Part shown: positions 7,570 through 15,233 of the stretch, in pieces
How the letters are laid out: the number at the start of each line of letters is the position of its first letter
How positions within the stretch are numbered: position 1 is the stretch's first letter
DNA from: an uncultured Collinsella sp.
Lineage (GTDB): Bacteria > Actinomycetota > Coriobacteriia > Coriobacteriales > Coriobacteriaceae
Assembly (NCBI GenBank): GCA_902470925.1
Contig: CABRIF010000055.1
Location: forward strand, 1-15,730
DNA: 15,730 nucleotides
Reading direction: 5' to 3'
Translations under genes and position numbers: made by a program
Notes under the pieces: model-generated
The model's database searches: none
What the model was told of the DNA's origin: nothing
What the model saw: only the letters and a program-made list of their open reading frames with translations

Positions 7570-7814
7570 GGTGCGTCACCACCTTCGAAGACATCGGGTG
7601 CGGATGCGTCCGGGTCCGCGACGGTGCCGGCGCATAATCCCAACAATGATAGCGAAAAGCCCGCAGGTGCGCCCACCGCACGCGCGGGGGTACATTTCGC
7701 GCACACGCTCGCGCTCGCCGAGCGAATCGGCCCGTTCGTCAATTCCTGCCCGAACGCGGGTCCATGTCGCGGTACCCTTACGGGTGCCATATCGACAACG
7801 CAACGGAGGTTCGC
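7570..7814. promoter_or_regulatory. Divergent intergenic region
   Basis: This separates the minus-strand transferase from the plus-strand carrier and should hold both promoters. A small AT-rich island lies at about 7633-7660 (CATAAT, AATGATAG), but I find no clear -35/-10 pair. GGTACCC/GGGTGCC (7771-7777 with 7782-7788) forms a small hairpin 26 nt before the carrier's start codon. Confidence 0.35.
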
Positions 7815-9305
7815 ATGGCGCAAGCAGCAGAAGGGAAACAGGCCGACAAAAAGGTCATGATTTCCTCCTACACCATCCTGATCGTCATCACGGCGATCGT
7901 GGGCATCGCGACGATCGCGCTCGCCCAGTTCGTGCCGGGTATTACCGCGGCAACCCTGGCCGACATCGTCGGCTCGCCCATCAAGGGCTTCCTCGACGGC
8001 ATCGAGGTCTCGCTGTTCCTGCTCATCCTGGGCGGGTGCTTGGGCATCGTCAACAAGCTCGGCGCGCTCGACGCCGGCATCGCGGCGCTCGTGCGCTCGC
8101 TGCACGGCCGTGAAACGGTGCTGATCGCCGTGATCATGGCGGTGTTCGCCCTGCTCGGTTCAACCTACGGTTTCTGCGAGGAGACGATCCCGTTCTACGG
8201 CCTGCTGGCGGCCACCATGTTCGCCGCCGGGTTCGACACCATGGTCGCTGCGGCCACGGTGCTGCTCGGCGCCGGCGTGGGCTGCTTGGGCTCCACGGTG
8301 AACCCGTTCGCCGTGGGCGTGGCCATCGACGCGCTCGCCAAGGAGGGCATCCAGGTCAACCAGGGCATCGTGATCGCGCTCGGCACCATCCTCACCGTCG
8401 TCTCCTACCTGATCTCGCTGTTTTTCATCCTGCGCTATGCCAACCGCGTGCGCCGCGACAAGGGCTCGACCATCCTGTCCCTGCAGGAGCAGCAGGCGTC
8501 GGCCGAGGCCTACGGCGAGGACGCCAAGGCGGTGCAGGACAGCTCGGTCAACCTGGAGTTCACCGGCAAGCGCAAGGTTGCCCTGGCGCTGTTCGGCCTG
8601 TCGTTCGTGGTCATGATCTGCGGCTTCATCCCCTGGGCCGATTTCGGCGTGAACATCTTCACCGCCGGCGGCGTCTACGATGCCGCGTCCGAGACTTGGA
8701 CGACCATGCCTTGGAGCGGCCTTCTGACCGGCAACCCCTTGGGTGAGTGGTACTTCAACGACGCCTCGATTTGGTTCTTCATCATGGCGCTCGTGATTGG
8801 CGTGCTCGGCGGCCTGCGCGAGAACGAGATCGTCGACGGCTTTCTGGCCGGCGCCGCCGACATGATCGGCGTGGCGCTCATGGTGGGCCTGTCCCGTGCC
8901 ATCTCGATCCTCATGGGCCAGACCGGCCTGGATATGGTCATCCTCGATTCGGCCTCCCATGCGCTGGCCGGCACCCCCGCCTATGTGTTCGGCCCGGTGA
9001 GCTATCTGGTGTACTTGGGCCTGTCGGTGGTTATCACCTCCACCTCGGCGCTCGCCACCATCTCCATGCCCATCCTGGGGCCGCTGGCCGCCAACCTTGG
9101 CTTCCCGCCCGAGGTCGTCATCACGATCTTCTGCGCCGCCAACGGCTTGGCGAACCTGTTTAGCCCCACGGCGGTGTTCCTGCCTGGCCTTCTGCTGGCG
9201 CGCGTGCAGTACCCCACGTGGCTCAAGTGGGCGCTCGTGCCCATCGTCACCATCGCGGTCGCCAGCGTGGTGGTGACCACGGCGGCGCTCATGATCTTGC
9301 CGTAG
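7815..9305 (+). CDS. YfcC/DcuC-type carrier 1, probable arginine/ornithine antiporter
   Basis: A 496-aa membrane protein of the YfcC family (C4-dicarboxylate anaerobic carrier superfamily), which includes carriers found in arginine deiminase clusters. About twelve hydrophobic segments occur, with a polar cytoplasmic-type insert near 220-250. Family motifs are CEETIPFY (121-128) and GCLGSTVNPFAVG (156-168); a related half-site SYLVYLGLSVVITSTSALATISMPILGPLA occurs near the end in shorter conserved blocks. ATG 7815 is chosen because GGAGGT (7805-7810) lies 4 nt upstream; an ATG at 7764 in frame lacks a ribosome site. It is a clear paralogue of the carrier at 12408 and lies upstream of arcA, but has its own terminator. 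Substrate is inferred from context only. Confidence 0.88.
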   Translation: MAQAAEGKQADKKVMISSYTILIVITAIVGIATIALAQFVPGITAATLADIVGSPIKGFLDGIEVSLFLLILGGCLGIVNKLGALDAGIAALVRSLHGRETVLIAVIMAVFALLGSTYGFCEETIPFYGLLAATMFAAGFDTMVAAATVLLGAGVGCLGSTVNPFAVGVAIDALAKEGIQVNQGIVIALGTILTVVSYLISLFFILRYANRVRRDKGSTILSLQEQQASAEAYGEDAKAVQDSSVNLEFTGKRKVALALFGLSFVVMICGFIPWADFGVNIFTAGGVYDAASETWTTMPWSGLLTGNPLGEWYFNDASIWFFIMALVIGVLGGLRENEIVDGFLAGAADMIGVALMVGLSRAISILMGQTGLDMVILDSASHALAGTPAYVFGPVSYLVYLGLSVVITSTSALATISMPILGPLAANLGFPPEVVITIFCAANGLANLFSPTAVFLPGLLLARVQYPTWLKWALVPIVTIAVASVVVTTAALMILP

Positions 9306-9366
9306 CGCGTCGGCCGCACGGCGGTGTGCCGGCGGCGGTCGATGACTCATTGACGACACGGCGTGT

Positions 9367-9409
9367 GCCGCGCGTTGCGAGGGGACCCCTTCGCGGCGCG
9401 CGGCTTTTT
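9367..9409 (+). terminator. Intrinsic terminator after carrier 1
   Basis: GCCGCGCG...CGCGCGGC forms a stem of about 17 bp with a few G-U pairs (9367-9404), followed directly by TTTTT (9405-9409). It separates carrier 1 from arcA. Confidence 0.9.
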
Positions 9410-9659
9410 GCATAGAGAGGGGCCGCGGCGGGCCCCGCGCACCCGCGACGCGGTGCAAAATCGGTGACGACACTGTGTAAACTGAATAAGATACGAGACA
9501 GAATGTATATTTTGTCCCAGCATAACCGCCGCCGTAACATTCTCGAAATATACAGTTAATGCGTAATAATATGCGCACAGACACCTGAGTCTCCACGCTT
9601 TATGGCGGCAAAGCATTGGGATAAAGCCCCAATTTCCTGCTTCAAACTGCTTTATTGCA

Positions 9660-9672
9660 CGAAAGCGTTTCG
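9660..9672. promoter_or_regulatory. LacI/CcpA-like operator candidate
   Basis: CGAAA-GCG-TTTCG is a perfect palindrome around the AANCGNTT core (AAGCGTTT) typical of LacI-family and CcpA operators. ADI operons of many Gram-positives are catabolite repressed. Which protein binds here is unknown. Confidence 0.35.
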
Positions 9673-9677
9673 CTGCG

Positions 9678-9693
9678 ATATTCACACGAATAT
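9678..9693. promoter_or_regulatory. Palindromic operator candidate
   Basis: ATATTC-ACAC-GAATAT is a perfect 6-bp inverted repeat with a 4-bp centre, about 147 bp upstream of arcA. The half-sites face opposite to the classic ArgR box (TGAAT-N4-ATTCA), so ArgR binding is not claimed. Confidence 0.35.
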
Positions 9694-9839
9694 ACCGTTC
9701 GCCGGCAAAAATCGACCGGTGGGCGGTGTCGCGCATGTGTGAGCTGAAATTGGATATAACTGTAGGTGTTGAACGGAGCCCCACGGAAGGGCTTGAAGTG
9801 GGCTGCCCTGTGCAGCCCCGTAAAGAAAGGTAGGAGGCA

Positions 9840-11081
9840 ATGACGAAAGGTTTGCATGTCCCGAGTGAGATCGGGCAGCTCAAGAAGGTCTGCCTGCACA
9901 GGCCGGGCGAGGAGCTGCTGAATCTCCCGCCGTTCGAGCTTGAGCGCCTGCTGTTCGATGACGTTCCGTTCCTGGAGGTCGCCCAGGAGGAGCACGATGC
10001 GTTCGCGCAGATTCTGCGCGATCAGGGCGTCGAGGTGCTGTACCTCGAGAAGCTCGTGGCCGAGGTCTTCGACGCGGTGCCCGGTGCGCGCGACGAGTTC
10101 CTCGATCAGTATCTCGCCGAGGCCGGCATCAAGGGCCAGGAGATGCCCAAGGTCGTCCGCGAGAAGCTCAACTCCATCACCGATAATCTCGAGTTCGTCA
10201 AGAAGACGATGGCCGGTCTCACCAAGGCCGAGGTCGAGCTGCCGCTGGTGAGCTCCACCACGCTTGATTCGCTGGTGAACACCGAGTCCGAGTCCGATCT
10301 GATCATCGACCCGATGCCCAACCTGTACTTCACGCGCGATCCGTTCGCCGTCGTGGGCAACGGCGTGTGCCTGAACCGCATGTACTCGGTCACCCGCAAC
10401 CGCGAGACCCTGTACGGCAAGTACATCTTCAAGTATCACCCCGACTACAAGGATGTCTCGCTGTACTTCCGCCGCGATGCCGCGTTCCACACCGAGGGCG
10501 GCGACGTGCTGAACATCAACGAGCACACCCTGGCTGTGGGCATCTCCCAGCGCACCCAGGCCGCCGCGATCGATGTCATGGCGCAGAACATCTTCTGGAA
10601 CTCCGATTCCAAGGTCGACCGCATCCTGGCCTTCGACATCCCGAACAACCGCGCGATGATGCACCTCGACACGGTCTTCACCCAGATCGACATCGATAAG
10701 TTCACCATCCACCCGGCCATCATGGGCACCCTCAAGGTCTACGAGCTCACCCCGGGCACCAACCCCGGCGACGTCAAGATCAAGGAGATCTGCGACACGC
10801 TCGAGCACATCCTGGAGGACGCCACCGGTGTCGACCAGATCAAGCTCATCCCCTGCGGCGGCGGCGATCCGATCGCGGCTGCGCGCGAGCAGTGGAACGA
10901 CGGCTCCAACACGCTGGCCGTCGCCCCCGGCAAGATCTGTGTCTACGCCCGCAACACCGTCACCAACGACGTGCTCTACAAAGAGGGCCTCGAGCTGCTC
11001 GTGTGCCCCTCCGCCGAGCTCTCCCGCGGCCGTGGCGGCCCCCGTTGCATGTCCATGCCCTTCTGGCGCGAGGACATCTAA
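9840..11081 (+). CDS. arcA: Arginine deiminase
   Basis: Cytoplasmic enzyme that hydrolyses L-arginine to L-citrulline and ammonia, the first step of the ADI pathway. At 413 aa it has the normal length. Catalytic residues of the guanidino-modifying fold are all visible: Asp167 in FTRDPF (164-169), Glu219 in TEGGD, His275 and Asp277 in MMHLDTVFT, and the nucleophile Cys403 in the C-terminal RGRGGPRCMSMPF. The ATG at 9840 is the only sensible start, as the N-terminus GLHVPSEIGQLKKVCLHRPG is conserved. AGGAGG (9832-9837) is only 2 nt away, unusually close, though purine-rich sequence continues upstream. It follows a long control region and precedes arcB by 192 nt. Its product is the substrate of ArcB. 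Confidence 0.98.
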   Translation: MTKGLHVPSEIGQLKKVCLHRPGEELLNLPPFELERLLFDDVPFLEVAQEEHDAFAQILRDQGVEVLYLEKLVAEVFDAVPGARDEFLDQYLAEAGIKGQEMPKVVREKLNSITDNLEFVKKTMAGLTKAEVELPLVSSTTLDSLVNTESESDLIIDPMPNLYFTRDPFAVVGNGVCLNRMYSVTRNRETLYGKYIFKYHPDYKDVSLYFRRDAAFHTEGGDVLNINEHTLAVGISQRTQAAAIDVMAQNIFWNSDSKVDRILAFDIPNNRAMMHLDTVFTQIDIDKFTIHPAIMGTLKVYELTPGTNPGDVKIKEICDTLEHILEDATGVDQIKLIPCGGGDPIAAAREQWNDGSNTLAVAPGKICVYARNTVTNDVLYKEGLELLVCPSAELSRGRGGPRCMSMPFWREDI

Positions 11082-11273
11082 CGCAGCCTCTCCAGGCGCC
11101 CGACCGTGGTCTTGCCTTTGGCCGGGCGCCGCACGCCAGGCGTGCACCCTCCTCGTTCAGGCATATCCCGGGACACCTGAAAGCCCGGGCCTGACGGGAG
11201 ATATCGTTGGCACCCGGCCCTGCTTGCACGGTCGGGCGCCGTTTTCGTTACTCCGTACCCGAAAGGAACCAAC
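11082..11273 (+). promoter_or_regulatory. Structured arcA-arcB spacer, attenuator candidate
   Basis: Several stems are visible: GGCGCCCG/CGGGCGCC (11095-11102 with 11123-11130), GCACGC/GCGTGC (11131-11136 with 11140-11145), TTCAGG/CCTGAA (11156-11161 with 11176-11181) competing with CCCGGG/CCCGGG plus TCAGG/CCTGA (11157-11194), and a terminator-like stem 11209-11219/11230-11240 followed by GTTTTCGTT. The segment GGCGCCCGACC (11095-11105) is also perfectly complementary to 11230-11240, so it could dissolve that last stem. The sequence fits no riboswitch class I recognise. Confidence 0.5.
11209..11245 (+). terminator. Terminator-like hairpin before arcB
   Basis: GGCACCCGGCC (11209-11219) pairs with GGTCGGGCGCC (11230-11240) with one A-C mismatch and one G-U, then GTTTT. 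It ends 28 nt before the arcB start, so it should lower arcB relative to arcA or act as a switch. Confidence 0.55.
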
Positions 11274-12269
11274 ATGGGTGTCAACCTCTCCGGCCGCAGC
11301 TTCCTGCGTCTGCTCGACTTCACCACCGAGGAGATCGAGTACCTGCTCAAGCTCTCCAAGAACTTCAAGGATCTCAAGCGCACGGGCACCCCGCACCGCT
11401 ACCTCGAGGGCAAAAACGTCGTCCTGCTGTTCCAGAAGACCTCCACGCGCACCCGCTGCGCCTTCGAGGTCGGCGGCATGGACCTGGGCATGGGTGTGAC
11501 CTACCTCGATCCGGGCAGCTCCCAGATGGGCAAGAAGGAGTCCATCGAGGACACCGCCCGCGTGCTTGGCCGCATGTACGACGGCATCGAGTTCCGCGGT
11601 TTCGACCAGGCCGACGTCGAGGAGCTGGCCGCCAAGTCCGGCGTGCCGGTGTGGAACGGCCTCACCGATTTGTGGCACCCCACCCAGATGCTTGCCGACA
11701 TCCTGACGGTCCAGGAGAACTTCAACTACGACATCAAGGGCAAGACCCTCGTGTTCATGGGCGACGCCAAGAACAACGTGGCGCGCTCCCTCATGGTCGT
11801 GTGCGCCAAGCTCGGCATGAACTTCGTGGCCTGCGGCCCCGCCGAGTGCATGCCCGCCGATGACGTCATCGAGGCCTGCACGCCCATCGCCGAGGCCAAC
11901 GGCTGCACCATCACCCTCACCGAGGACCCGAAGGCTGCCTGCACCGGCGCCCACGTCATCTACACCGACGTGTGGGTCTCCATGGGCGAGCCCGACGAGG
12001 TGTGGACCGAGCGCATCAAGCAGCTCGAGCCTTACCGCGTCACCTCCGAGCTCATGGGCCTGGCCGATCCGTCCGCCATCTTCCTGCACTGCCTGCCCGC
12101 CTTCCACGACACCAACACCACCACCGGTGCCGAGATCGCCGAGAAGTTCGGCGTCACCGAGATGGAGGTCACCGACGAGGTGTTCGAGGGCCCGCAGTCC
12201 AAGGTCTTCGACGAGGCCGAGAACCGCATGCACACCATCAAGGCCGTGATGTACGCAACGCTTAAATAA
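11274..12269 (+). CDS. arcB: Ornithine carbamoyltransferase, catabolic
   Basis: In the ADI pathway this enzyme phosphorolyses citrulline to ornithine and carbamoyl phosphate. At 331 aa it has normal length. Carbamoyl phosphate is bound by STRTR (57-61) and HPTQ (135-138); ornithine by DVWVSMGE (Asp232, Ser236, Met237) and the HCLP motif with Cys273 (272-275, in FLHCLPAFHDTNT). Context next to arcA and between two amino-acid carriers argues for the catabolic ArcB role and not the biosynthetic ArgF one. ATG 11274 follows AAAGGA (11262-11267) at 6 nt. A structured, terminator-like spacer lies upstream and a stable hairpin follows the stop. No carbamate kinase gene accompanies it here. Confidence 0.97.
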   Translation: MGVNLSGRSFLRLLDFTTEEIEYLLKLSKNFKDLKRTGTPHRYLEGKNVVLLFQKTSTRTRCAFEVGGMDLGMGVTYLDPGSSQMGKKESIEDTARVLGRMYDGIEFRGFDQADVEELAAKSGVPVWNGLTDLWHPTQMLADILTVQENFNYDIKGKTLVFMGDAKNNVARSLMVVCAKLGMNFVACGPAECMPADDVIEACTPIAEANGCTITLTEDPKAACTGAHVIYTDVWVSMGEPDEVWTERIKQLEPYRVTSELMGLADPSAIFLHCLPAFHDTNTTTGAEIAEKFGVTEMEVTDEVFEGPQSKVFDEAENRMHTIKAVMYATLK

Positions 12270-12277
12270 GCCGCATG

Positions 12278-12308
12278 AAGCCGCAGGCGCCCCGCGCGTC
12301 TGCGGCTT
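12278..12308 (+). other. Hairpin in the arcB-carrier 2 spacer
   Basis: AAGCCGCAG (12278-12286) pairs perfectly with CTGCGGCTT (12300-12308), with an inner GCGC/GCGC stem. It is followed by ATCGTCC, not a U-run, so it is more likely a partial terminator or a 3'-end stabiliser between arcB and the carrier. Confidence 0.5.
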
Positions 12309-12391
12309 ATCGTCCGTACCCGCGGTGCCGCAGGCAGGTATGCACGGCACGGAAGAGCCGCCCGGCTCACCGCGGGCCGATTATCACAAGA

Positions 12392-12398
12392 AGAGAGG
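12392..12398 (+). promoter_or_regulatory. Ribosome binding site deciding carrier 2 start
   Basis: AGAGAGGA lies directly against an ATG at 12399 but 9 nt before the in-frame ATG at 12408, so 12408 is the likely start. Confidence 0.6.
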
Positions 12399-12407
12399 AT
12401 GAGAACC

Positions 12408-13892
12408 ATGACCGACGCCGCGAAGAAAAAGCGTGGTATGCCCTTATCGTTCACCATTCTTCTAGCCCTGTTGGCCATCGTGGCCATCATCACCGTCATC
12501 GTCGCCGGCGCCTCTGGCGGTGCCGTCACGGCGGCCAAACCGAGCGACTTCTTCACCGCTCCCATCAAGGGCTTCGCCGACGCGCTGCCCGTCTGCCTGT
12601 TCGTGATGATCCTGGGCGGCTTCCTCGGCATGATGACCGAGACCGGCGCCCTGGACAACGGCATCGCCGTGCTCGTGAAGAAGCTGAAGGGGCGTGAGCT
12701 GTGGATCATCCCGGTGCTCATGTTCATCTTCGCGCTGGGCGGCACCTCCTACGGCATGTGCGAGGAGACCGTCCCGTTCTACGCGCTGCTCGCCGCTACG
12801 ATGATGGCCGCCGGCTTCGACCCGCTGGTCGGTGCCGCCACCGTGCTGCTCGGCGCCGGCTGCGGCTGCCTGGGCTCCACGGTCAACCCGTTTGCCGTCG
12901 GCGCTGCCGTCGACGCGCTGAGCTCCAAGGGCATCGTGGTCGACCAGACCATCATCATCGGCCTGGGCCTCGTGCTCACCGTGGTGACCACCGCGATCTC
13001 GGCCGCCTTCGTGATGAGCTACGCCAAGAAGGTCAAGGCCGACAAGGGCTCCACCTTCCTGACCCTGCAGGAGCAGAAGGACGCCGAGGAGGCTCACGGC
13101 GCCGCTGCCGCCGAGGCCGCCAAGGACGTCAAGCTCACCGGTCGCCAGAAGGCCGTCCTGTGCATCTTCGCCTTCACCTTCGTGGTCATGATCGTCGGCT
13201 TCATTCCGCTGGCCGACCTCAACACCGGTGTTGCCCAGTTCTTCGACAACGGTGTCTACGACGCTGACGGCAACGCGATCACGCAGGCGTGGTCGGCGGT
13301 CGTCACCGGTCTGCCCATCGGTCAGTGGTACTTCGATGAGGCGTCCACCTGGTTCTTCATCATGGCCATCGTCATCGGCATCGTGGGCGGCCTGTCCGAG
13401 AAGAAGATCGTGAACACGTTCATCGCCGGCGCTGCCGACATGATGTCCGTCGTCTTGATCATCGCTCTGGCGCGCGGCATCTCCGTGCTCATGGCGTCCA
13501 CCGGCCTGGACCTCTACGTGCTCGATGCTGCTGCCTCCATGCTCAAGGGCGTGCCCAGCTTCATCTTCGCACCCGTGTCCTTCCTGGTGTACTTCGGCCT
13601 GTCCTTCCTGATCCCGTCCACGTCCGGCATGGCCACCGTGTCCATGCCCATCATGGGCCCGCTGGCCGTCGAGCTCGGCTTCTCGCCTGAGGTCATGGTC
13701 ATGATCTTCTCCGCCGCCATCGGTGTCGTGAACCTGTTCACCCCCACCTCCGGCGCCATCATGGGCGGCCTTGCGCTTGCCAAGATCGAGTGGACCACCT
13801 GGCTGAAGTTCGCGCTCAAGATCATCGTGACGCTCACCGTGGTGTGCATTGTCATCACGACCATCGCCTGCATGGTGATCGTGCCCGCATAA
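12408..13892 (+). CDS. YfcC/DcuC-type carrier 2, probable arginine/ornithine antiporter
   Basis: A 494-aa membrane protein, paralogous to the carrier at 7815. Shared landmarks are APIKGF (51-56), CEETVPFY (118-125), GCLGSTVNPFAVG (153-165), DKGSTFLTLQEQ before the polar mid-loop, and the repeat-like second half with EWYF/QWYF-type and SFLIPSTSGMATVSMPIMGPLA blocks. About twelve hydrophobic segments. It follows arcB by 138 nt with a hairpin between, and ends at a strong terminator, so it is probably the last gene of the arcA-arcB unit. Position in the ADI operon makes arginine uptake in exchange for ornithine the best guess; the function of two different copies may be division of labour (arginine, ornithine, citrulline or another amino acid). 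Confidence 0.9.
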   Translation: MTDAAKKKRGMPLSFTILLALLAIVAIITVIVAGASGGAVTAAKPSDFFTAPIKGFADALPVCLFVMILGGFLGMMTETGALDNGIAVLVKKLKGRELWIIPVLMFIFALGGTSYGMCEETVPFYALLAATMMAAGFDPLVGAATVLLGAGCGCLGSTVNPFAVGAAVDALSSKGIVVDQTIIIGLGLVLTVVTTAISAAFVMSYAKKVKADKGSTFLTLQEQKDAEEAHGAAAAEAAKDVKLTGRQKAVLCIFAFTFVVMIVGFIPLADLNTGVAQFFDNGVYDADGNAITQAWSAVVTGLPIGQWYFDEASTWFFIMAIVIGIVGGLSEKKIVNTFIAGAADMMSVVLIIALARGISVLMASTGLDLYVLDAAASMLKGVPSFIFAPVSFLVYFGLSFLIPSTSGMATVSMPIMGPLAVELGFSPEVMVMIFSAAIGVVNLFTPTSGAIMGGLALAKIEWTTWLKFALKIIVTLTVVCIVITTIACMVIVPA

Positions 13893-14182
13893 GGGTTCAT
13901 GCGGCTGCCAGCGTGACCCCTTGACGCGCTGCTGCCATCGAGTCCGGCGGCCGCTTACGCAGTCGTCCAACCGGCTGACGTCCGCTGCGCGATGTCGTCG
14001 GTTGCGACCTACCTTTCTGCCCCCTCCCGTTTCCGTGCGCGGGAGGGGGCGCTTTTGTGTCGGTACGGGGTGCGAGTGATTTCTTAGACGGACTGGGTCG
14101 CCAGCCCGAGTCGCTCCCTGCGGCCTCTGATCGTGCCGTACACGACCCGGTCGACCTCCTCGAACGCCTTGAGGCGGGCGTC
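13893..14182. other. Spacer with arc terminator and a possible gene remnant
   Basis: No intact gene seen. It contains the terminator at 14019-14050 and, on the minus strand from 14182 to 14084, the unique tail of the decapeptide-repeat remnant. Confidence 0.5.
14019..14057 (+). terminator. Intrinsic terminator of the arc operon
   Basis: GCCCCCTCCCG (14019-14029) and CGGGAGGGGGC (14040-14050) make an 11-bp perfect stem with a 10-nt loop, followed by GCTTTTGTG. It ends transcription from carrier 2. Confidence 0.9.
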
Positions 14183-14428
14183 TGCACATTCCGGGTCCAC
14201 GTAGCGTCCGTTTGCGCGCACTGGGTTCGCTCGGCGGTCGTCCGCGCGCGTTTTGGGCTCGCTCGGCGGGTATCCGTGCATCCCGGGTTCGGCCTTTGTC
14301 CATCTGCATGCGCATCCCGCGCTCCTCCAGAGGGCATCATGGCGTTGCGGGTCCGTACGGCGGGTATCCGGGCATCCAGGGTTCGGCCTTTGTCCATCTG
14401 CGATTTCAGGGTTCGCGGTGTGTCCATC
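14084..14428 (-). pseudogene. Remnant of a decapeptide-repeat protein gene
   Basis: On the minus strand the repeat units read in one consistent frame as an Asp/Pro decapeptide of the type D-x-R-R-x-N-P-x-x-A (DGQRPNPGCP, DTRRTDPQRH, DDRRANPVRA, NGRYVDPECA). They then pass into a plausible unique C-terminus (DARLKAFEEVDRVVYGTIRG, then a basic tail) that stops at TAA 14084-14086. Two indels (an extra CG at 14243-14244 and a 34-bp unit at 14305-14338) break the frame between units, so the region is not intact. I do not recognise the family. The periodic reading frame is seen; that it was once a gene is inference. Confidence 0.35.
14183..14428 (-). repeat. Left cluster of ~30-bp degenerate repeats
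   Basis: Units of exactly 30 bp at 14183-14212, 14213-14242, 14245-14274, 14275-14304, 14339-14368, 14369-14398 and 14399-14428, plus a diverged 34-bp unit at 14305-14338. Minus-strand consensus is about GATGGACAAAGGCCGAACCC followed by ~10 variable bases. The block 14264-14307 recurs at 14358-14401 with 2 mismatches in 44, so two-unit blocks were duplicated recently. Confidence 0.8.
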
Positions 14429-14449
14429 CAGGGCCGTTTTTCGCGCCTC

Positions 14450-14600
14450 GATGGACAGGGGCCGAACCCGCGTTGCGCCGACGGCCGAAATCCGAACCCG
14501 CGTTGCGCGACGGACGGAATCCGCACCCGGAATGCCCCGTGGACGGGAGCCGATCCCGGGTTGCGCTGCTGGACGTGTGCCGCACTCGAGCTGGGTTGCC
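14450..14600 (+). repeat. Right cluster of ~30-bp repeats, inverted
   Basis: The same unit appears in opposite orientation: GATGGACAGGGGCCGAACCC at 14450, then about 14480, 14509, 14539 and a degraded unit to ~14600, period 29-31. CCGAACCCGCGTTGCGC occurs twice. In frame the first units read DGQGPNPRCA and DGRNPNPRCA. Left and right clusters meet at GTCCATC...GATGGAC around 14422-14456, forming a large imperfect palindrome. Confidence 0.75.
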
Positions 14601-14606
14601 GGCCCT

Positions 14607-15233
14607 TCACATGTTTTTTTCTGGGCCATCAAGTAGCCCCGTGCCATCCAACGCAGCATGCAGCCAGGCAACGCGTGGGAACTCAGATAGCAGGACGGGC
14701 TTGCCCCGATAAAACGACGCGGCAAGCGTCAGCTCGTTGGTATTGTCGAATAGGTACGCCTCATCGCAGAGGCGGATTGCGCGATTGAGGCTGCGCATCG
14801 AGAGCTCGTATCGCTGCCTGACAATCGCTCGATCGATATCGTGTCCGCCTGTCGATACGCGGTGGGCGATTCGATCACATGCGATATGGGGAGATTCCAC
14901 GCCCACGTAGTGCATAATGACGCGGTATCCCAGTCCAACAGCTTGTTCTATTCGACGCATGATGGTTCTGCCGGAGAGGGTTGTCTCCTGATTGAACGAT
15001 GCGTGCTCGGAGAAAAGCGCATCGACCATGCGTACGGCCTCTTTACCAGCTCGGAGCTGGGCGCGCGCGTCAGACCAATCCCAGCCGTGAGACACGAGGA
15101 TCTCGTCCGGGTTGACACGAGGCAGTTCGGCATCTCCCGGTTTTTGAAGCCATGCCCCAGAGTTGAACAGGGTCGACTTACCTGCGCCGTTCACCCCGGC
15201 AAATATGATGTAGCGATCGGCGTCGTCATCCAT
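14607..15233 (-). CDS. Zeta-toxin-like P-loop kinase (COG4185-type)
   Basis: A 208-aa predicted nucleotide kinase. Visible features: Walker A GVNGAGKST (13-21), VNPDEI (40-45), where zeta-type kinases place a catalytic Asp, QETTLSGR (82-89), and a C-terminal block with GGHD (129-132), the Arg-rich VRQRYELSMRSL (138-149) and a final LFDN. This order matches the family called predicted ABC-type ATPase or zeta-toxin-like. Characterised zeta toxins phosphorylate UDP-N-acetylglucosamine and block wall synthesis; whether this one does is not shown. Its ATG overlaps the stop of the HTH gene (TGATG), so translation is coupled to the presumed antitoxin. The stop is 6 nt from the repeat cluster. Confidence 0.85.
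   Translation of the reverse strand: MDDDADRYIIFAGVNGAGKSTLFNSGAWLQKPGDAELPRVNPDEILVSHGWDWSDARAQLRAGKEAVRMVDALFSEHASFNQETTLSGRTIMRRIEQAVGLGYRVIMHYVGVESPHIACDRIAHRVSTGGHDIDRAIVRQRYELSMRSLNRAIRLCDEAYLFDNTNELTLAASFYRGKPVLLSEFPRVAWLHAALDGTGLLDGPEKNM

Larger units (their letters stand above)
9410..9839 (+). promoter_or_regulatory. AT-rich control region of arcA
   Basis: These 430 bases are much richer in A+T than the surroundings and have no gene. They hold a LacI/CcpA-like palindrome (9660-9672), a second palindrome ATATTC-ACAC-GAATAT (9678-9693), a TATAAC that could be a -10 (9755-9760, no good -35), hairpins ATTGGG/CCCAAT (9615-9620 with 9628-9633), AGCCC/GGGCT (9777-9781 with 9789-9793) and GGGCTGC/GCAGCCC (9800-9806 with 9812-9818). 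The last two would lie in the arcA leader, close to its ribosome site. Confidence 0.55.

Noticed and set aside
7764..7814. Longer start of carrier 1 (MSRYPYG...)
   Set aside because: No ribosome site, and the extra residues do not resemble the family; GGAGGT is placed for ATG 7815.
8160..9596. 478-codon minus-strand frame opposite carrier 1
   Set aside because: Same kind of antisense shadow; it crosses a strong terminator and the arcA control region.
12462..14315. 617-codon minus-strand frame opposite carrier 2
   Set aside because: Composition is His/Gly/Asp-rich shadow of a membrane protein; no domain, and it crosses the terminator at 14019-14050.
14183..14600. CRISPR array
   Set aside because: Units are contiguous, degenerate and occur in both orientations; there are no unique spacers and no cas genes.
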